Below, one piece after another: positions 32,703-46,431 of a stretch of DNA of 64,000 nucleotides (the first letter of the stretch is position 1; the number at the start of each line of letters is the position of its first letter). The DNA lies in contig NW_003314267.1 in NCBI RefSeq assembly GCF_000143415.4, positions 224,041 to 288,040 of the forward strand, read 5' to 3'. The DNA comes from Selaginella moellendorffii. Its lineage: Eukaryota > Streptophyta > Lycopodiopsida > Selaginellales > Selaginellaceae. The notes beneath the pieces were generated by a model that was given only the letters and a program-made list of their open reading frames with translations, did no database searches and was not told where the DNA came from. The position numbers and the translations under genes were made by a program.

Positions 32703-34229
32703 CTTTGGGTCAACTTTCTGCTAATCCCACTTGGTAACTTTAAGTTCTTGGTGTTTAGCCATACGTTCTTCCCAAGTTGGAACTCTACATCTTGGCACTT
32801 CTAGTTTACATATTTGGTTTGCTTTGTTAAGTTTGTTCCATTGTTGAGTCTTTCCATTGTGAATGCCTCCACTGCAAGTAACTCTCCATGATACTCAGCC
32901 ACACTGAGTTCCATAAAACTTTCAATAGCTCACCCATTGATGACTTCCCATAGACTCACCCCAATACTTAAATGTAGTGAGTTGTTATAACATATTTTCG
33001 CAAGTCCCAAATGACTTACTCAATCAATTTGGTCTTTGGAAACATAGCATCACAAATAATCTTGCAACTACCTATTCACCTTTTCTATTTGTCCATTTGT
33101 CAAGAAGTGTCATTGCCATCAACTTGACTCAATACCCAATACTTGTATGTGGGTGATAAGTTGTGCTAAATTTCAACTTGGTGCAATATTGCTATAAGAG
33201 AGTTTTACTAGTGAGGATTTTATGCCGATTTGAAGTAATTTTTTCCAGCCTTCCCTGCACTTAAATCATTTATTTGAAGAATAACTTTGCCATGCCTTTC
33301 ACATCCACTTCTGTTGTGGTGGGTATGAAATATGCCATTTTCAAAAGCAAATCCACCACCATGAATATTGCATCAAACCCCTCATTTGGGGGGAAGGGGG
33401 GGATCCCATGATGAAATTTATCGTAAGACATTTCTATGGATGATTTAGAATTAGGAGGTTTTATAGCAAACCCCCACTAGCCTTAGTCACAACTTTGCCC
33501 TGTTGATATGTTAGACATATCTTCACATAATCTTGGACATCTTTAACTATGTTTAGCTAGTGATACTTTCTTTTGAGTAAACCTATCATCTTGGGCACTT
33601 TGTCGTGTTTTACAAGAAGTCCATTATGACACTCTTCTAAGGCCACCTTCCTTAGTTCCCTTTGTGGATATACACTTTCATTTGCTTATAATAGATGAGT
33701 CCATTGTGTTCTACATAATCTGTTTTTCTTCCGTAGGTAGCTTGCCTCTCTAGTGAGCATCTTGCACCTCTTAGTTTCTTAGCAACACTTCTTATGTTAG
33801 ACCATCGTCCTTATATGCTATCTATACATCATCCTAAAAGGTTGTGGTTATGTTAGATATTGCCAACTTTAAGCTTGCTTTTTGACTTAGAGCATTTGCC
33901 ATAATATTGCTCTTCCTAGGTTTATACGAAATCTTACAATCAAATTTGGCCAAAGTATTGGCCTATTGACTCTATTTTCCTCACAAATCAAGTTACAACA
34001 AGAAGTGTTTCATTAGCACATTATCCATATAAAATTTGAAGTGCCTCCCAAGGTGGTGTTGCCACTCCTTAAATGCCTTGACCACCACAAATTATTCCTT
34101 TTCATGAGTAAGCCACTTTCGTTGAGCTTTATCTACTTCTTCGAAAAGAATGCCATTAGGTGGTTGTCTTGTTTCAAAACTGCACCCAACACAAAGTCTG
34201 AAGTGTTTATTTCTATCTTAAAGTCTTTA
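32703..34229 (-). mobile_element. Ty3/gypsy pol, integrase and RNase H part, split by copy B
   Basis: The minus strand reads from the right GAVLKQDNHLMAFFSKKLSKAQ, then THEKELFVVVKAFKEWQHHL (RNase H region) and KISYKPRKSNIMANAL. Further left come the integrase motifs (ASGGLL, GFDAIFMVVDLLLKMAYFIP and TTYHPHT). The frame is broken by stops. At 34229 it is cut by transposon copy B; the upstream half of pol resumes at 47022. The left edge meets an LTR end at 32702. Confidence 0.82.
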
Positions 34230-34671
34230 AAGCTCTATTTCGTTAAAGTGGGAATTGTCATTATCCCACTTATAAAATAAGGTTTCCAAACCTTTATATA
34301 GTATATAAATATAACAAAATTCAACTGCATTGAGGCACATGCCATTTTATTTTAAACAAGGAAATGTCTACTCAATCACTTCTCCTCCCCCTGCCATTGC
34401 TTCACTTCTCTCTTCTCCTTGTCATCGTTGTCCAATTTCTTTCCATCCTTTTAATATTGGCTCAGTTGCTCCAAGTCTAGGTGGAGCCCAAGTCCCCATT
34501 CAATCTTTACTTTCCCCTTATTAATAAAACAACTTCGTAGACTTCCAATAACATGCTGTAACACTTTTAGTATAATGTAAATCCTCTCAAAGAATTGTCT
34601 TTTAATATTAATACAATGGCATGGAACCCCATACTATAATAAGTTATATTTTTAAATAAATACATGCCATC

Positions 34672-37600
34672 TCAGACTGTTATTTTTTGCCTCCAACGCC
34701 TATACAATAATCTTGGAATTTCATCACTCTCCACACTATCAGGATTTAAACTCAATAGTAATGCCATCTCTTCTCTAATACGTCCACGCTCATATTCAGT
34801 GGTCGAAGAACCCATCCGGTTGAGCAGATTATGGAGATGCGGATAGTGCTTGGCTAGACAATATACATGCCATAAATGATGACTGGTGTCTGTCCGATCA
34901 AATGGCTTCTGATATACCGTTCCATCTGCCATTTGGTTGATTTCTGCAGCCACCTCCTGGACTGGCCGGTTCTCTATCACCATCGCTCCAAGCCGTTTTG
35001 CAAGGTCCCCCAGAACATATGGTTTCTTCTCCCTAGTTTCCATACTGCAAGAGATGGGGTGCACTGCATATGTGTGCGTGTTCGCTACAGTTTTAATCGG
35101 CGAGTCATCGATGATGAGGATTTCACTTGAGCTAGCAGTCCGGTTCATCACTACAGCCTCTGGCTTGACGAAGATGGGCTTGCTACCCATCACATGGACC
35201 ATAGTCAAGCAATCCTCCTGCGTTAGGAGAAAGTCAAATGGTAATATTACTCGCATCTGATCGTGCATCATCTGTAGCAACGTTAATGCATTGTGGCGCA
35301 TCATGGATGTCCAAACTCCCAATTGCAAATTGAACCCGGCCCTCTGTTTTAAGTGTCGTATGGTCATTATTAGATCCCGCAGTTTCTCCCGTATGATTAA
35401 TGTGAATCTGTCTCTTTTGACCAACTTGCGACCGCAGACTTTGGAGGGTGCAGTGACATTCGAGGACGAGCCACGCTCATGGGAGAAAAGGACACCGTTC
35501 AGATCAAAAACGATACAGTACCTTCGCCGTGACTCTTAAATGAAATGCGTCAGCATAAAAAATGGTACAAGTCAATTTTACCATCTATAATATTAGCGAA
35601 TGGTGCTCCCGATAGTCGTTGAGAGGGTTTTAGTCGAGGAAACGTGAAGGGTGGAAATACTCTCCTCTGCAATGTGGGGTCAATCACATCCGATAGCGTG
35701 TGGGCACATGCCATTTCAGCTGTAGACTCTGGTACAACTGGCTCAACAGTGGCATGGGGTGGTTTCGATGGCGTGTGATCACACGCCATTTCAGCTGGTG
35801 CCTCCGTTGGCAAAGTGGACATGACCGAACAGGCAGCAGGGGCGGTGTAGGGAGGTTCCAACGGCGCGTAGTCAGACGATTGGGCACACGTTGAGTCCGT
35901 TGGAAATGAGGATACGACCGGCTCGGCGGCTCGGGCGGCCTCATGCAGGTCCAATGGCGCCTGGTCACCGTCAGTTGGATACGTGGACAAGATTGACTCA
36001 GTGGTATGGGCAGCATCAAGTGGAGCGTGGTCAGCTTGCTTGGCGTTGATATGGATAGTAGCCTCCACCAGCTCTGATGACTCTTGCAGGCAAGTAGAGT
36101 CCACTAGCGGATCCATATGCATGTCCAAATATCTCCCTTCGATTGAGATGGTATCCTCCCGTGCTACTAAAAACAAACTCATTAGCACATTGAATCGACT
36201 ATACTATATTTACCATCAACTGCTATTGAGGAACTAGGACCGATATCACTTGGGCGCACTGCTGATTCTGAAGGATTGGACATACGTTTCGACCCTTGCT
36301 TGGCACTATCCTTCCTCGACACTAAAGGCTAGAGTTTGTAAATTCAACTGAATAATCTCTACTTACCATTTGCTCTGCGACCTACATGGACAATGTTAGA
36401 AATGGTAAAATGTTAGGAATGGATGTACTATTATTTACCTGATGGTTTGTCTTGTATGACCTTCCTCCGTTGCTCTTTGGCCGCCTCAGGCTGGCCATCG
36501 TCGTTATCAACGTCGTCGTCGTTATTGTGATCGTCACCATTGTGAGGACCATCCAAGTCCTCTTCGTCCTCCTCTTCTTTGTCCTCCTCTTCGTCCTTCT
36601 GTTCTTCCTGCTCATTATCTTTCTCTGGCTCCTCATCCCCCTCCTGCATTTCTTCCATAGGCTGCTCAGGCTGGATGGCTTGTTCTTCCAGGACCATCTT
36701 GGGAAAATCATTTGGCCGAGTCTCCATCTCAAAATACAAGACATCCATAGCCTGTTTTAGTGTGTGACCTAGGACCGTATCCTCACCCGACTGTCTTAAC
36801 ATGGTTTCTACACGTTCTTGCACCCTTCGAAGACGACGAGATGAGAAAAACGTGGCCCTGACTTGAAAAGCATCCCTCATCCATTGTACCTCTCCATTGA
36901 GATTGAGGAAGGGGAGTCCGCCATAGGAATCTGAGTCAGGAGGTGGTGACTGGCTGCTTTCACTCAGCCCTTGATCTGCAATGAATGCCATGAGCACACA
37001 CGCCATAACCGCGAGGCATTACCTATCATCTTTTCGTTGCCCTTCTTCCTTTTCAAATCAAACGCCTCTGATCCCGACGACTGTCCAATGTGTTTTCGCT
37101 TTTTATGACCACTGTCAGTTTGAACTTGGCTGGTGCTTGCCTGTTTTGCCTTTGAAGAAGTGTCTCCTGCAAGGAATGGCATGAGACCACACGCCATTGC
37201 AAATATAATTTGTACCTCCTTTTTTCCTATTGCTTGTCTGTTTGTCCTTCTTCGACGCGCCACCAGTGCGCTTTTCAGTCCTCGTGTCTGAATATTCACA
37301 ACAATCTATAATCAAAATGGCGTGAGGCCTCACGTGACCTTAACTTGTGCAGGTTGTGAGCTCGGCCCAACATGGGTATCTTCAACAGTAGCTGTTAATG
37401 CCGTTTCAGCATCTGGGGGTGGCCACGCTCCTGCATACAGAGCTTGTGAGATAACATTTAAACTTAAAGTGCGTACTCACCAGGTTCACAGAGAAGATAT
37501 TGTTTTTCTTTGGCAACTGTAATTATATGCTCCATTGAAGTCACCTCTTTAATGGAGTTTGTCACCGCAACACACGGGACACCCTTGAGTAGTGCGGCTC

Positions 37601-40037
37601 GAAAGAATAGTCCGCCGCAGTTGTACTCGACAACGCATTTGCCCTTGGAGTCGGAAGCAGGTGACCCACCCGCTATTGCGTTGAAGACCCAACTGAGCAT
37701 TTCCCATGCTGCACCTGGAGCTTTCTTTGGATTCGAAAGCTCCATAGCCGTCTTCAGTTCCTCAGGCACGGGTAAATTGACCTCCCTCAGATCAATTCGA
37801 TCGGCCTTGTTGAACGAAGCTGGGAAGTCACTCCAGTCCCACTCTACTGCAAGACCAATAACAAGGGCGAGTGTGAAGATGCGGACATTCGTTGGTATCT
37901 TCTTCTTAGCCATTATCCCATGGATCTCCCGCATCTCCTTGCCTTTCAATCGAGCCTTCACCTCGTTCAAGGCCTTCTAGAACTTGTGATAGGATTCGGA
38001 GTAGTAGATCATATAGTGGACTGAAGATTCCACCTCCGCAAGTCCCACCATTAAGTCAATGATGGAGCTGACTTCGTCTGCATGAGTGATCTCCTTGTTT
38101 GTGAAGTCCATCACACAAAAGATGTTCTTGACCTGCTCATCTCCGCGGGAAACGATGCTCCTCCACCTTTGATCCTCATCCGAATTCAAGTATACCCGGT
38201 AAGGTTCTCGATAGGCCTCTGCTATGGGGTCAAGCTGTTTCTGAAGCCGGCGGTCGACATCACTCTGAATGAAATTTGGATACTGATCCAACTTCTCAGT
38301 TTTACTTTTCGTGGCATCCCGCAGCAGATCGATGAACTTGGGGGCCCTCTTCACGTACTCGTCGATGTCTTCATTTGACAAATCCAGCGCTTCCATCATC
38401 TCTTGCGTGGTGTCGATGCTCACCCTCTCCACGGCCACTTGCTCGAAGATCCAATCCTTCAATAGCGCACGAGCTCTCAGAGTCGTGCACAAGTCCTTGT
38501 ATGTCACAATATGGCCGGGAGTCATTTTGGTCTTGTTGAAGACTACCTCACCACGTAGAAGAGCATTAGCCACTGTCAGAAGGTCGTCGTCGTCTAGAGA
38601 CCGCGAGAAACGCAAGGCGTTGAGCTTCAAATCATTGAGCTTCCGGCCGTCCTCCACACCCATTGAGTTTAGTAACTCCCCGTCATGGTACCTCCTCAGC
38701 ACATCTACCCATTTGTCAAAAACAACTTTTGTCGCGAGTAGAATGTTATGGATGCTGAGTGTGTCATTGACCCCCAATGTTTTCGAGAGAAAACTCGAGA
38801 ATTCCTGCAATGGAAATGGCGTGAGGCCACATGCTATGCCACATGCAACGAGGCTTACTTGCCAGGCGCTAGTTGCTAGTGCACGTCCTTGTCCTGGTTT
38901 TTGTGGCTTCTTCAGTTGAACCCAGAGCTTCCGTGTTCGTGCCAATGTCTCGTGCAGACCTGATTTGTAGCACGTTTCTTGCTTGACATTCTACGCGTGG
39001 GAGATGTATATGATAGATCGGAAGGGCGAGTTGCCTTTTATCAGGCGGACAACTCTTGTCTTGAAGACTTTCTTCACCTCCTCGCCCACCATAATATCCA
39101 CAACTATCTCTTGCATCGCCAAGCTAGAATGCTGTCCGGAGACGGCATAGAACCGGATGTTCTGATCGTCCAACACCTTCCTATTGATCAAGTTTGGAAA
39201 CCTCGTCTCGCCCTTCATTGTTCGGTAGTAGGGGATCACGTCTGCGATGTCGGGTGTTACTTGACTTGCCAGAATCTTCTGCTTCAGTTTCTCCACCCAC
39301 TCATCAGATACTAGCCTGTGGTTGTATTTGCTTTGGATGTCGATACGGCTCACGTCGATTGTATATACTTTGTTGGAATAGTAACAAGTACTATTATCTG
39401 CGACGATTTTTGTTGCCTCTTCTTGCTCTTTCTGCTCTTTGCGGCTCTTCTTTTTGGTGGGTGTAGTGTTCGAACCCGAGGCAATGGCATCAACGAGTAG
39501 CTTCTTTTTTGGAGCAGGAGAGTCGGACGTCGGCTTGAGCTTGACCACCCTTTTCTGCTTCAGGGTAGTTTCCAGATCGACCCCCTTCCCCTTCGCTTCG
39601 CGAACTGGAGGCACTCTCAACGGCTCAATATTGGAATATAGTTTTTGAACATTACCGTAGGTGAGGTCCGTGGATTCCATGTGATCTTCATAGACCTGCA
39701 GCGTCTTTGAAATTGTGGGCCTCCTGGACAACCTCTCCCGAGCTCCCTCTAGGAATTCCTCATAGCCGCTACCCCCCTCCAGGAAGCCGCTAGGATGTGC
39801 AAGGTGGATCTTGAAGGTAGACGCTGTCTCTACCACAAGTGCCAGTCCATATTCTTGCATGGAACTGCATGGAGTGTCTGTCACTTGGATGAGGATCCCC
39901 ATGCATTCTTTTCTCCCACCATTTGTGTTGTACAGCCTCAGATCCTCGCCTTCCATCCCGAAAGTCCAACTGGTGAGCTCCTCCCCCTTCTCTGCATCCA
40001 CATTGACAGTGGCTGGAAGAAGAACGCAATTCCTTGC
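34672..40037 (-). pseudogene. Copy B multi-exon ParB-like / FCP1-like gene (broken)
   Basis: Exon order and splice sites follow copy A; the last exon is 34672-35534 and the ParB-like exon reaches 40037. Copy B keeps frame where A is broken: VLDDQNIRFYAVSGQHSSLA runs through, and the second exon reads on to CVVEYNCGGLFFRAALLKG and KEKQYLLCEPG. The first of these resembles the glycine-rich loop (motif I) of SAM-dependent methyltransferases, a tentative call. B has its own stops: Gln-to-stop at 38991-38993 and Trp-to-stop at 37977-37979. The acceptor before the phosphatase exon changed from TTTCAG to TTTAAG. The phosphatase domain itself is open, with FDLNGVL and ILIIDDSP intact. Confidence 0.72.
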
Positions 40038-42394
40038 CTGTTTAGAAATGCACAACAATTAGAGCTGACAGATGAAAAGCTAGCAGCTGGAAATAACGTG
40101 AGGCCATACGCCATTCACCACTACATCAGATGTCTTGAGGCTGCATCCTAAGATGGCGTGAGGCTACACGCCATCTATAACCGGACTGCACTCGAGAGCC
40201 CAATCGGTGCATGCCAATGTTGCTACTGAATGGCATGTGGCCTCATGCCATTTTCTACTTGGCCTAAAAGACTTACCATTTGAAGCCGAATGGAGGCGTG
40301 ACAATCGAGGCCGGACTCGTTGGCAAATGTGCACTGTGTGCAGCGGATCGTAGCAGCAAGGCTACTCTGCCACTTACAGTTGGAGAGTGGCGCTGAAATC
40401 TCCCGGGATGCCAAGTGGGCTGTGTGTGGGTGGCGGAGTGGGCGGCGGAGTTGGCGGTGAAGTTACAAACTGGGTGTGTCTTGAAGTGGACACTGATGCA
40501 CATAAGCGCGATGCGAGCGCGAGTGTGATGCAAGCGCGAGTGGACGCCGATGCACACGAGAAACCTGTAGAGAAGGTAGATGAGCGCGAATGTGAGCGTG
40601 ATCGTGAGTGAGAGTGCGATGCGAGCGCGAGTACGAAGCAAAATGCAAAACCTAACCTCACACGCGCGAAATGTCATGACGGTTGGTAATCCCGCCACAT
40701 CATCATTCCTCGGACTTGGGCGCCACCATTAATTTCTGGATCGCCGCGCGCATGCATGCACGTGAAATCCAAAAGAAATCCGCAATGTCATCATTCCTCG
40801 GACTGCATGCACGCGAAATCCAAAAGAAAGATCATGATTGGGATATCATTTAATACCCTCGCTATATTTATACCATGCATGATTGGATATTCCAAAGCAT
40901 CTTGTATTTCCAAAAATGCCAGATGTTCAGCTAAATAAAGAATGGTATACAATGTCCTTTTTGATGACCCTGCAAAGAAGCATCTCGATCAAACACCACA
41001 TGAGACCACACGAGCCTTACAATGTTTCAGGGGCATTTGCCATAGATCCGACCGTTATTTTGCTCCAAGATTCTACAGTTTGGTGTGCATTGACCTTTCC
41101 ATCGACACTTCACAATCAGATGCGGGATCACAAGCCAACTTCACTAACTCTGGTTTCACCAAAATCTACGTAAGGAGTTATGAAATGAAAGGACCCTCTC
41201 TATTGAAATGTGTTTATGGTCCTAGGGGCATTGTGACATATCAAAGGATTTTGCATCAAGTTCTGTATTTGCATGTTTATCAAGTTACTGAATTGCTAAA
41301 CCCTAAACCCTCCCTAAATATGTGGCAAATGCTGCGTGAAGAAAGATGCCCTTTCTGGGCAAATGCTGTAAGAGGCAGATGCCGAGCAGTTACATGGCGA
41401 ATAATCTTGGTGCAGATCGCTGACATGGCATGGCAAAGTTCGAATCACTGACATGGCACAGCTGGATCGAGGCAAGGACATGATGTGACAAAGTTCAACC
41501 TCCGACAGCAAAGTCTAGAAGCTACTCAGTTTGAAATTTGTCAGAGGAATCATAAGATCTGGTTTGTCAGAGGATTTGATGTGACGTTCAAGTGTGTGTT
41601 ATTTTTGAATTCTCGAACTCATTCCTAGGTCTATCATTTTTGTGTGCCGTGTTCTTGGTTCCGCTGAGCGCAGTGAGCGCTGCTTGTGTAAGCGGCGTTG
41701 TGAGCTGTGGTTTATGCGTCTACAAGCGGTTGCGGCATTGCGAGCGCCATTGCGAGCGGCAGTTTATGTGAGTGGTAGTTTGTGCGAGCGGCACTACGAG
41801 TAGTTGCGGTGTTGCGAGCGGCACTGTCTTTGGTGTGGCTACCGCTTCCTCTTGATATTCGGCACTTGTGCTTCTTGGTATGTTCACCATGGAATGGCTT
41901 AGGACCACATTTAGAAATGGCATGAGGCCACATGCCATCTTGGGCCCTTGCAATTTCATGGGTAGCATATTGTCATGTATGTTTTTACTTGCCTGCAGCT
42001 GTGTGTATATCAAGATGGCATGAGGCCTCATGCCATCTTTGGCCCCTGCTAGCCTATTGCCATATTCCTTTTGCCTTGCTGCAACTGTATATATTTTTGT
42101 ATGGGTGACTAGTCACGCACACAAAAATATATACAGTTGCAACAAGGCAAAAGGAATATAGCAACAGGCTAGTAGGGGCTAAAGATAGCGTGAGGCCTCA
42201 TGCCATTAGTGGTACCACTAATGGCATGAGGGCTCATGCCAATTTTGTGAATGCAAAATTTCACGTGGGTGTTAATAGCATGTTTGAATAATGGCATGTG
42301 GCCTCATGCTATTGAGGTTGTTTGGTATGTTATGATTTAGGCCATTCTCCAATCATTTTTTGTATGGTCTTAACTTCTTTTCTACACTTTCAGA
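40038..42394. other. Non-coding centre of copy B
   Basis: It corresponds to 14751-17769 of copy A but lacks the two A-specific blocks. It includes the GC-rich repeat patches, the short telomere-like tract and the large palindrome. A candidate first exon of the minus-strand gene (CTQCTFANESGLDCHASIRL, ending before a GTAAGT donor near 40276) is open here but frameshifted in copy A; its start codon is not identifiable. Confidence 0.5.
42015..42206. repeat. 192-bp palindrome of copy B
   Basis: It has the same structure as 17399-17590, centred between 42110 and 42111 on ACTAGT. The 34-bp palindrome follows in the same overlapping arrangement. Confidence 0.88.
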
Positions 42395-45300
42395 ATGGCC
42401 TTCAGGTTTGGGGAAAAGGTTTACATTTTGAATGGTGGGAAGAGAGTTGCAAAAGGGACCCTTGTGTCTATGGATCAGAACTTGGTTATACACTGTCAAA
42501 GGCTTGGGGAAGGCAATGCTGCTGTATCAGTAGAGACTGTCTTCGATGGGAATGTGGTCGCTATTGAACGAGGAGAGATGGTCGTCGTGGTAAATGTTGT
42601 TGTTGCCTTGAAAAATCTTCAGAGGAAAGCAGATGTTGGGGACAGCACAAGTGCGACGCATGTTCCCTCTGTGGATCTTAAGAACCGTGCTACATGGATT
42701 CAGGCAAAGGTGTTTCTAAACAACCTTGAGAAGGAGGTGGTAGCTGAGGGCTTAGCCACAGTTGTCGATCCAAGAGATGCAGTTGCTAATCAAGAATTGG
42801 GCTGGGATGATATTGGAGTTGCGATTTTAGAGGTTGTTGACACAGAAGAAAACAGTCTGACTATTGGAAGCATTGTGCGGTGGAAATTGAGGCACTTAGT
42901 GTTTGAGAATGTGAAGGATTCACAATCAAACACCACTACAACTGATGACAGAACATCTCTTCATGGGAAAAGAAAGTACACCTTCCTAAAGTGCAGCCAA
43001 AGGGATCTGAGCAACGAACCAAAAAGGCAGAAAATGGCGATGGAGGTTCGAATGGTCTCGACAGTTGCTTGTTGCAAGAGGAGGTGCTGTCAACATGCTG
43101 ATTGGGATGCTATTGAAGAGGAGAGAGAAAGATACAAGACATTGTCCTGGAAGGCAGCTCGCAATTTTGTGTATGAGGCATTACGGTCATCTGTTGATGC
43201 TTTAGAACATCAGGTGGGGGGCATGGTCTTCCAGAGGGGTTTAGTCTGCATGAAGGCATGGAGAATCATTTATGGAGTCCCTTGAACCACATTCTACAGA
43301 ATCAAAACTGAGTTCGAGGAACAAAGGGTTCAACAGGCAGTCCATAGGAACGACGGTACGCACAAAACCAGGGGTCATGTTGTATATGGAGAGGCAATCT
43401 TCAAGAGGTTTGTCGAGACATATAGCGAGTAGCAACCACATAAAACCCGCCTCTTGGAAGATGGAACACGAGACACCCAACGAGTTCTCCCTTCCATGTA
43501 TACCAAGGGGGCCATATTGGAAGATGTGAATCGGGAACTCCAGAGTAATGGCTACAGGAAGCTGAGCCAATCTAGATTTAGTAGATTGTGGAGCAACAAG
43601 TTCAAGGATGTGAGTATAGGAAAGTACTCCAGCTTTTCAAAGTGTGACGAGTGCACTGCTATCAAAATGGCTTTGTCGAAGAATTCTTGCAGCGCTCAAG
43701 AGCAAGAGACGTTGGTTAGAAGGCGGCTTGACCACAACATCGAGCAGAGAAGCTGCAAGACTACATATTATCATAACAGGATTCTCTCCATGGAGAGACC
43801 TGACTCTTACCTCTACATCATCCACGACAAAATGGACCAGAAAAAGACGTGCTTACCTCGACTCAATCCTGCCCCCAAGGCAATCTCTTCATCCATGCAG
43901 CTGCCTGTGTCTCTGTTTGGCATAATCGCTCATGGGCATGGTGCCCAGAACTATGGGAACTTCTTTGTACCTCTATGGGGTGGCAGGGGTGCAAACGTGA
44001 TGATTGCGTCCCTAGCAAAACACTTAAGGTCTCTGCAAAGTGCGCAGACTGAGCTGAACGGCCAACCCTTGCATAAGGCCCTTGTCGATCGAACCCCATA
44101 CAGGGTTCAGCTGGAGGAGGAGCAAAGGCTTGCAGTATCGCGTGGGGCCCCATGCCATCCCAGTGAATATGTTGGCCGTCAGATTGTAGGGTTATCACGT
44201 GAGGCCTCATGCCATTCCGACGAGGCTGGTCGCCCGGTGAATGCACAGCCTCATCCAAACGAAGCAAAATCTCAAGGAAGTTCTTGCGGCCAATGTGGCC
44301 TTCCACCCCATCTTCTGCTCCAAACAGACAATGCTGGCAGTGAGAACAAAAACATGTATGTCTTCGCGTACTTGGCGATGCTTGTTGCCAAAGGCATATT
44401 TGAAACGGTTACACTTGGCTTTCTCATGGTTGGGCACACTCATGAAGACGTCGATGCCATGTTCAGTCACCTGGCAGAGTCCCTCCGGCGATCCAATGTC
44501 CTCACCCTCCCACAACTCTACGATGAATTCCAAAATTGCATCAAAGGCACTGTTGAAGCTGCACTTGTGACAAAGGTTTTAGACTTTAAGGGGTTTGTAA
44601 AAGGCTACATCAGGGACGGATCCGAAACGCTGATTGGCCACTCCAAGCCTCTTCAGTTTCATTTCAGCATGCGTGACAGTGCTCCAGTGATGAGGTACAA
44701 GATGAGAGAATGGGACACAGTGTGGCTGCCAGTGGACGGCATTGAACTCTTCAAGAGAGATCCCATAACTGGGGAATCTATGATTCCTCAGGGTTCCCCA
44801 TGGCCGATGCACCCGGATGGACTCAAAGACCAGGAAAGTATAGTGGCCGGGATTAGACAGCATATTGCCTTCTGGAAGAGGGGGTTGGTGTTTGGTGGAG
44901 AATCCTATTTTAAGAGGTGCAAGCCTTTGCTCGAATACTGGGAGAAGATTATATCTGCTATCCAAAATGGGCCGGTTGTATATGAAGAACAGATAACGAT
45001 GTTGAGGATCACTATTGTGGGCCGAGGAACAAGAAGCCGGATTCAACATTCAATCCAGTACAGGTCTGCAAAGGAATGGTTGTGCTTGTCAGACCCAGTA
45101 ATAAAAAACAAATGATATGGGTGGGGCGTTGCATCACTGATGCAGAGGAGGACGCAGAAACTAACTCCTTCAATGTAACTGTGGAGTGGGTCAAGCCAAG
45201 TTCTGGATATACGAAGGATTGCCTAGAAAAGAGATGGGTGCTGAATCCAAGGGATCCCAGCATGAGCATATCGGTGGATAATGTTGTGCATGGTTGGATG

Positions 45301-45463
45301 CGGAAGCAGAGTGCCACCATCACCTTGCCAGACCATGCAAGAGATGCAGCAAGAGCATTCATAACCCGGGTTCAAGGTGAGATTCATTAATATTCCTTTA
45401 CTAAGTTTCTAATGTATTTTATTTCAAGGTGAACAATCCGAATCTGAATCAGAGGAGGCGTGA
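42395..45463 (+). pseudogene. Transposase-like gene of copy B, broken
   Basis: It is collinear with the copy A gene. It has an Arg(CGA)-to-TGA stop at 43283-43285, then the shared UAG-CAA-CCA. Part two keeps the HDKMDQ, TDNAGSENKN and GHTHEDVD motifs. A 73-bp deletion at 44989/44990 (relative to 20365-20437) shifts the frame and removes the last ~170 residues from it. The terminal mini-exon and its intron are still present beyond 45376. It cannot make the full protein. Confidence 0.8.
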
Positions 45464-45474
45464 TGGCATGTGGC

Positions 45475-46431
45475 CTTACACCATTCCTAGGTGAGATGAT
45501 ACAAATAACAAGTATAAATTCTTAGTTGTTCTAGCAAATCTTACTTAAAGTTCAAGGTGAACAAACCGAATATGAATTCATCGGATTGTTATAACAAATT
45601 GCGAGGTGATGGCATGAGGCGATATGCCATTTGAGAGTGGTAGCCATTCCTATATGAGGTGAGTGAAATATTTATTAGAAATACCTCATTCAATTGTGCA
45701 CTTCTAAGTCTTGGTCCACTTAGTACTGTTTGCATGTTTCTATTTTAATTCTTTCTCTAAAATGTTATTTAGCATGTGGCTTCATGCCATTGCTCTCCAC
45801 AATCATGCATTGAATTTTTCTATCCTTGCATAATACTTCTCCATATATATAGCATGTGCGCACATGTGATATGGTTCATTAGGCCTGATATAGTGTGTGA
45901 GGTAAAACAAAGATGATGTGACATATGCATTTACCAATCACACGTGCATAAATCTAATAATATGGCGTGTGGCCCATATTAATGGCACATAAACCCATAT
46001 TGTGGGTTTACGTGCTTTATGTACCATCATTCCCTTGCAGCGTGTGTGTTGGTTTCCTTTTATAACACAACGAACTCCATATTTTAGGGTGAAGAGCGTT
46101 CTCATGGCAAGCACAAAATCTGTAAGTGAGGCAGAAAAGGAGACGGAGAAGGAGATAGGTGAAGATGTAGAATATATAAGTCTTCCAAACTCCCCGTACT
46201 ATACTCTAGGTAATCATTTTTCTGAACAAACGGCAACATTAACAACTATCGAGAACGCCCCAGTAACGTCAGAGACAACAATCCAAAGCAAAATAACTGA
46301 CCCGGAGAAGGATGATAGTACCGCTGAGAGTACCAAAAAGGAGGTGTCCACTAGCGCTTAGGCTTATAATGGCGTGTGCCCTCATGCCATTTACTTGATC
46401 ACCAAATACCTTTTTCCCTTTGCACTAGTAT
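45475..46431 (+). other. Right-end segment of copy B missing from copy A, with a small acidic ORF
   Basis: It lies between the transposase gene and the common right end. It holds at least four more palindrome copies (near 45603, 45772, 45962 and 46370). The open frame from ATG 46104 to 46361 encodes about 85 residues, acidic and Ser/Thr/Glu-rich (STKSVSEAEKETEKEIGEDV), with no family I recognise. It may be a small gene, a 3' exon or chance. Confidence 0.45.
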
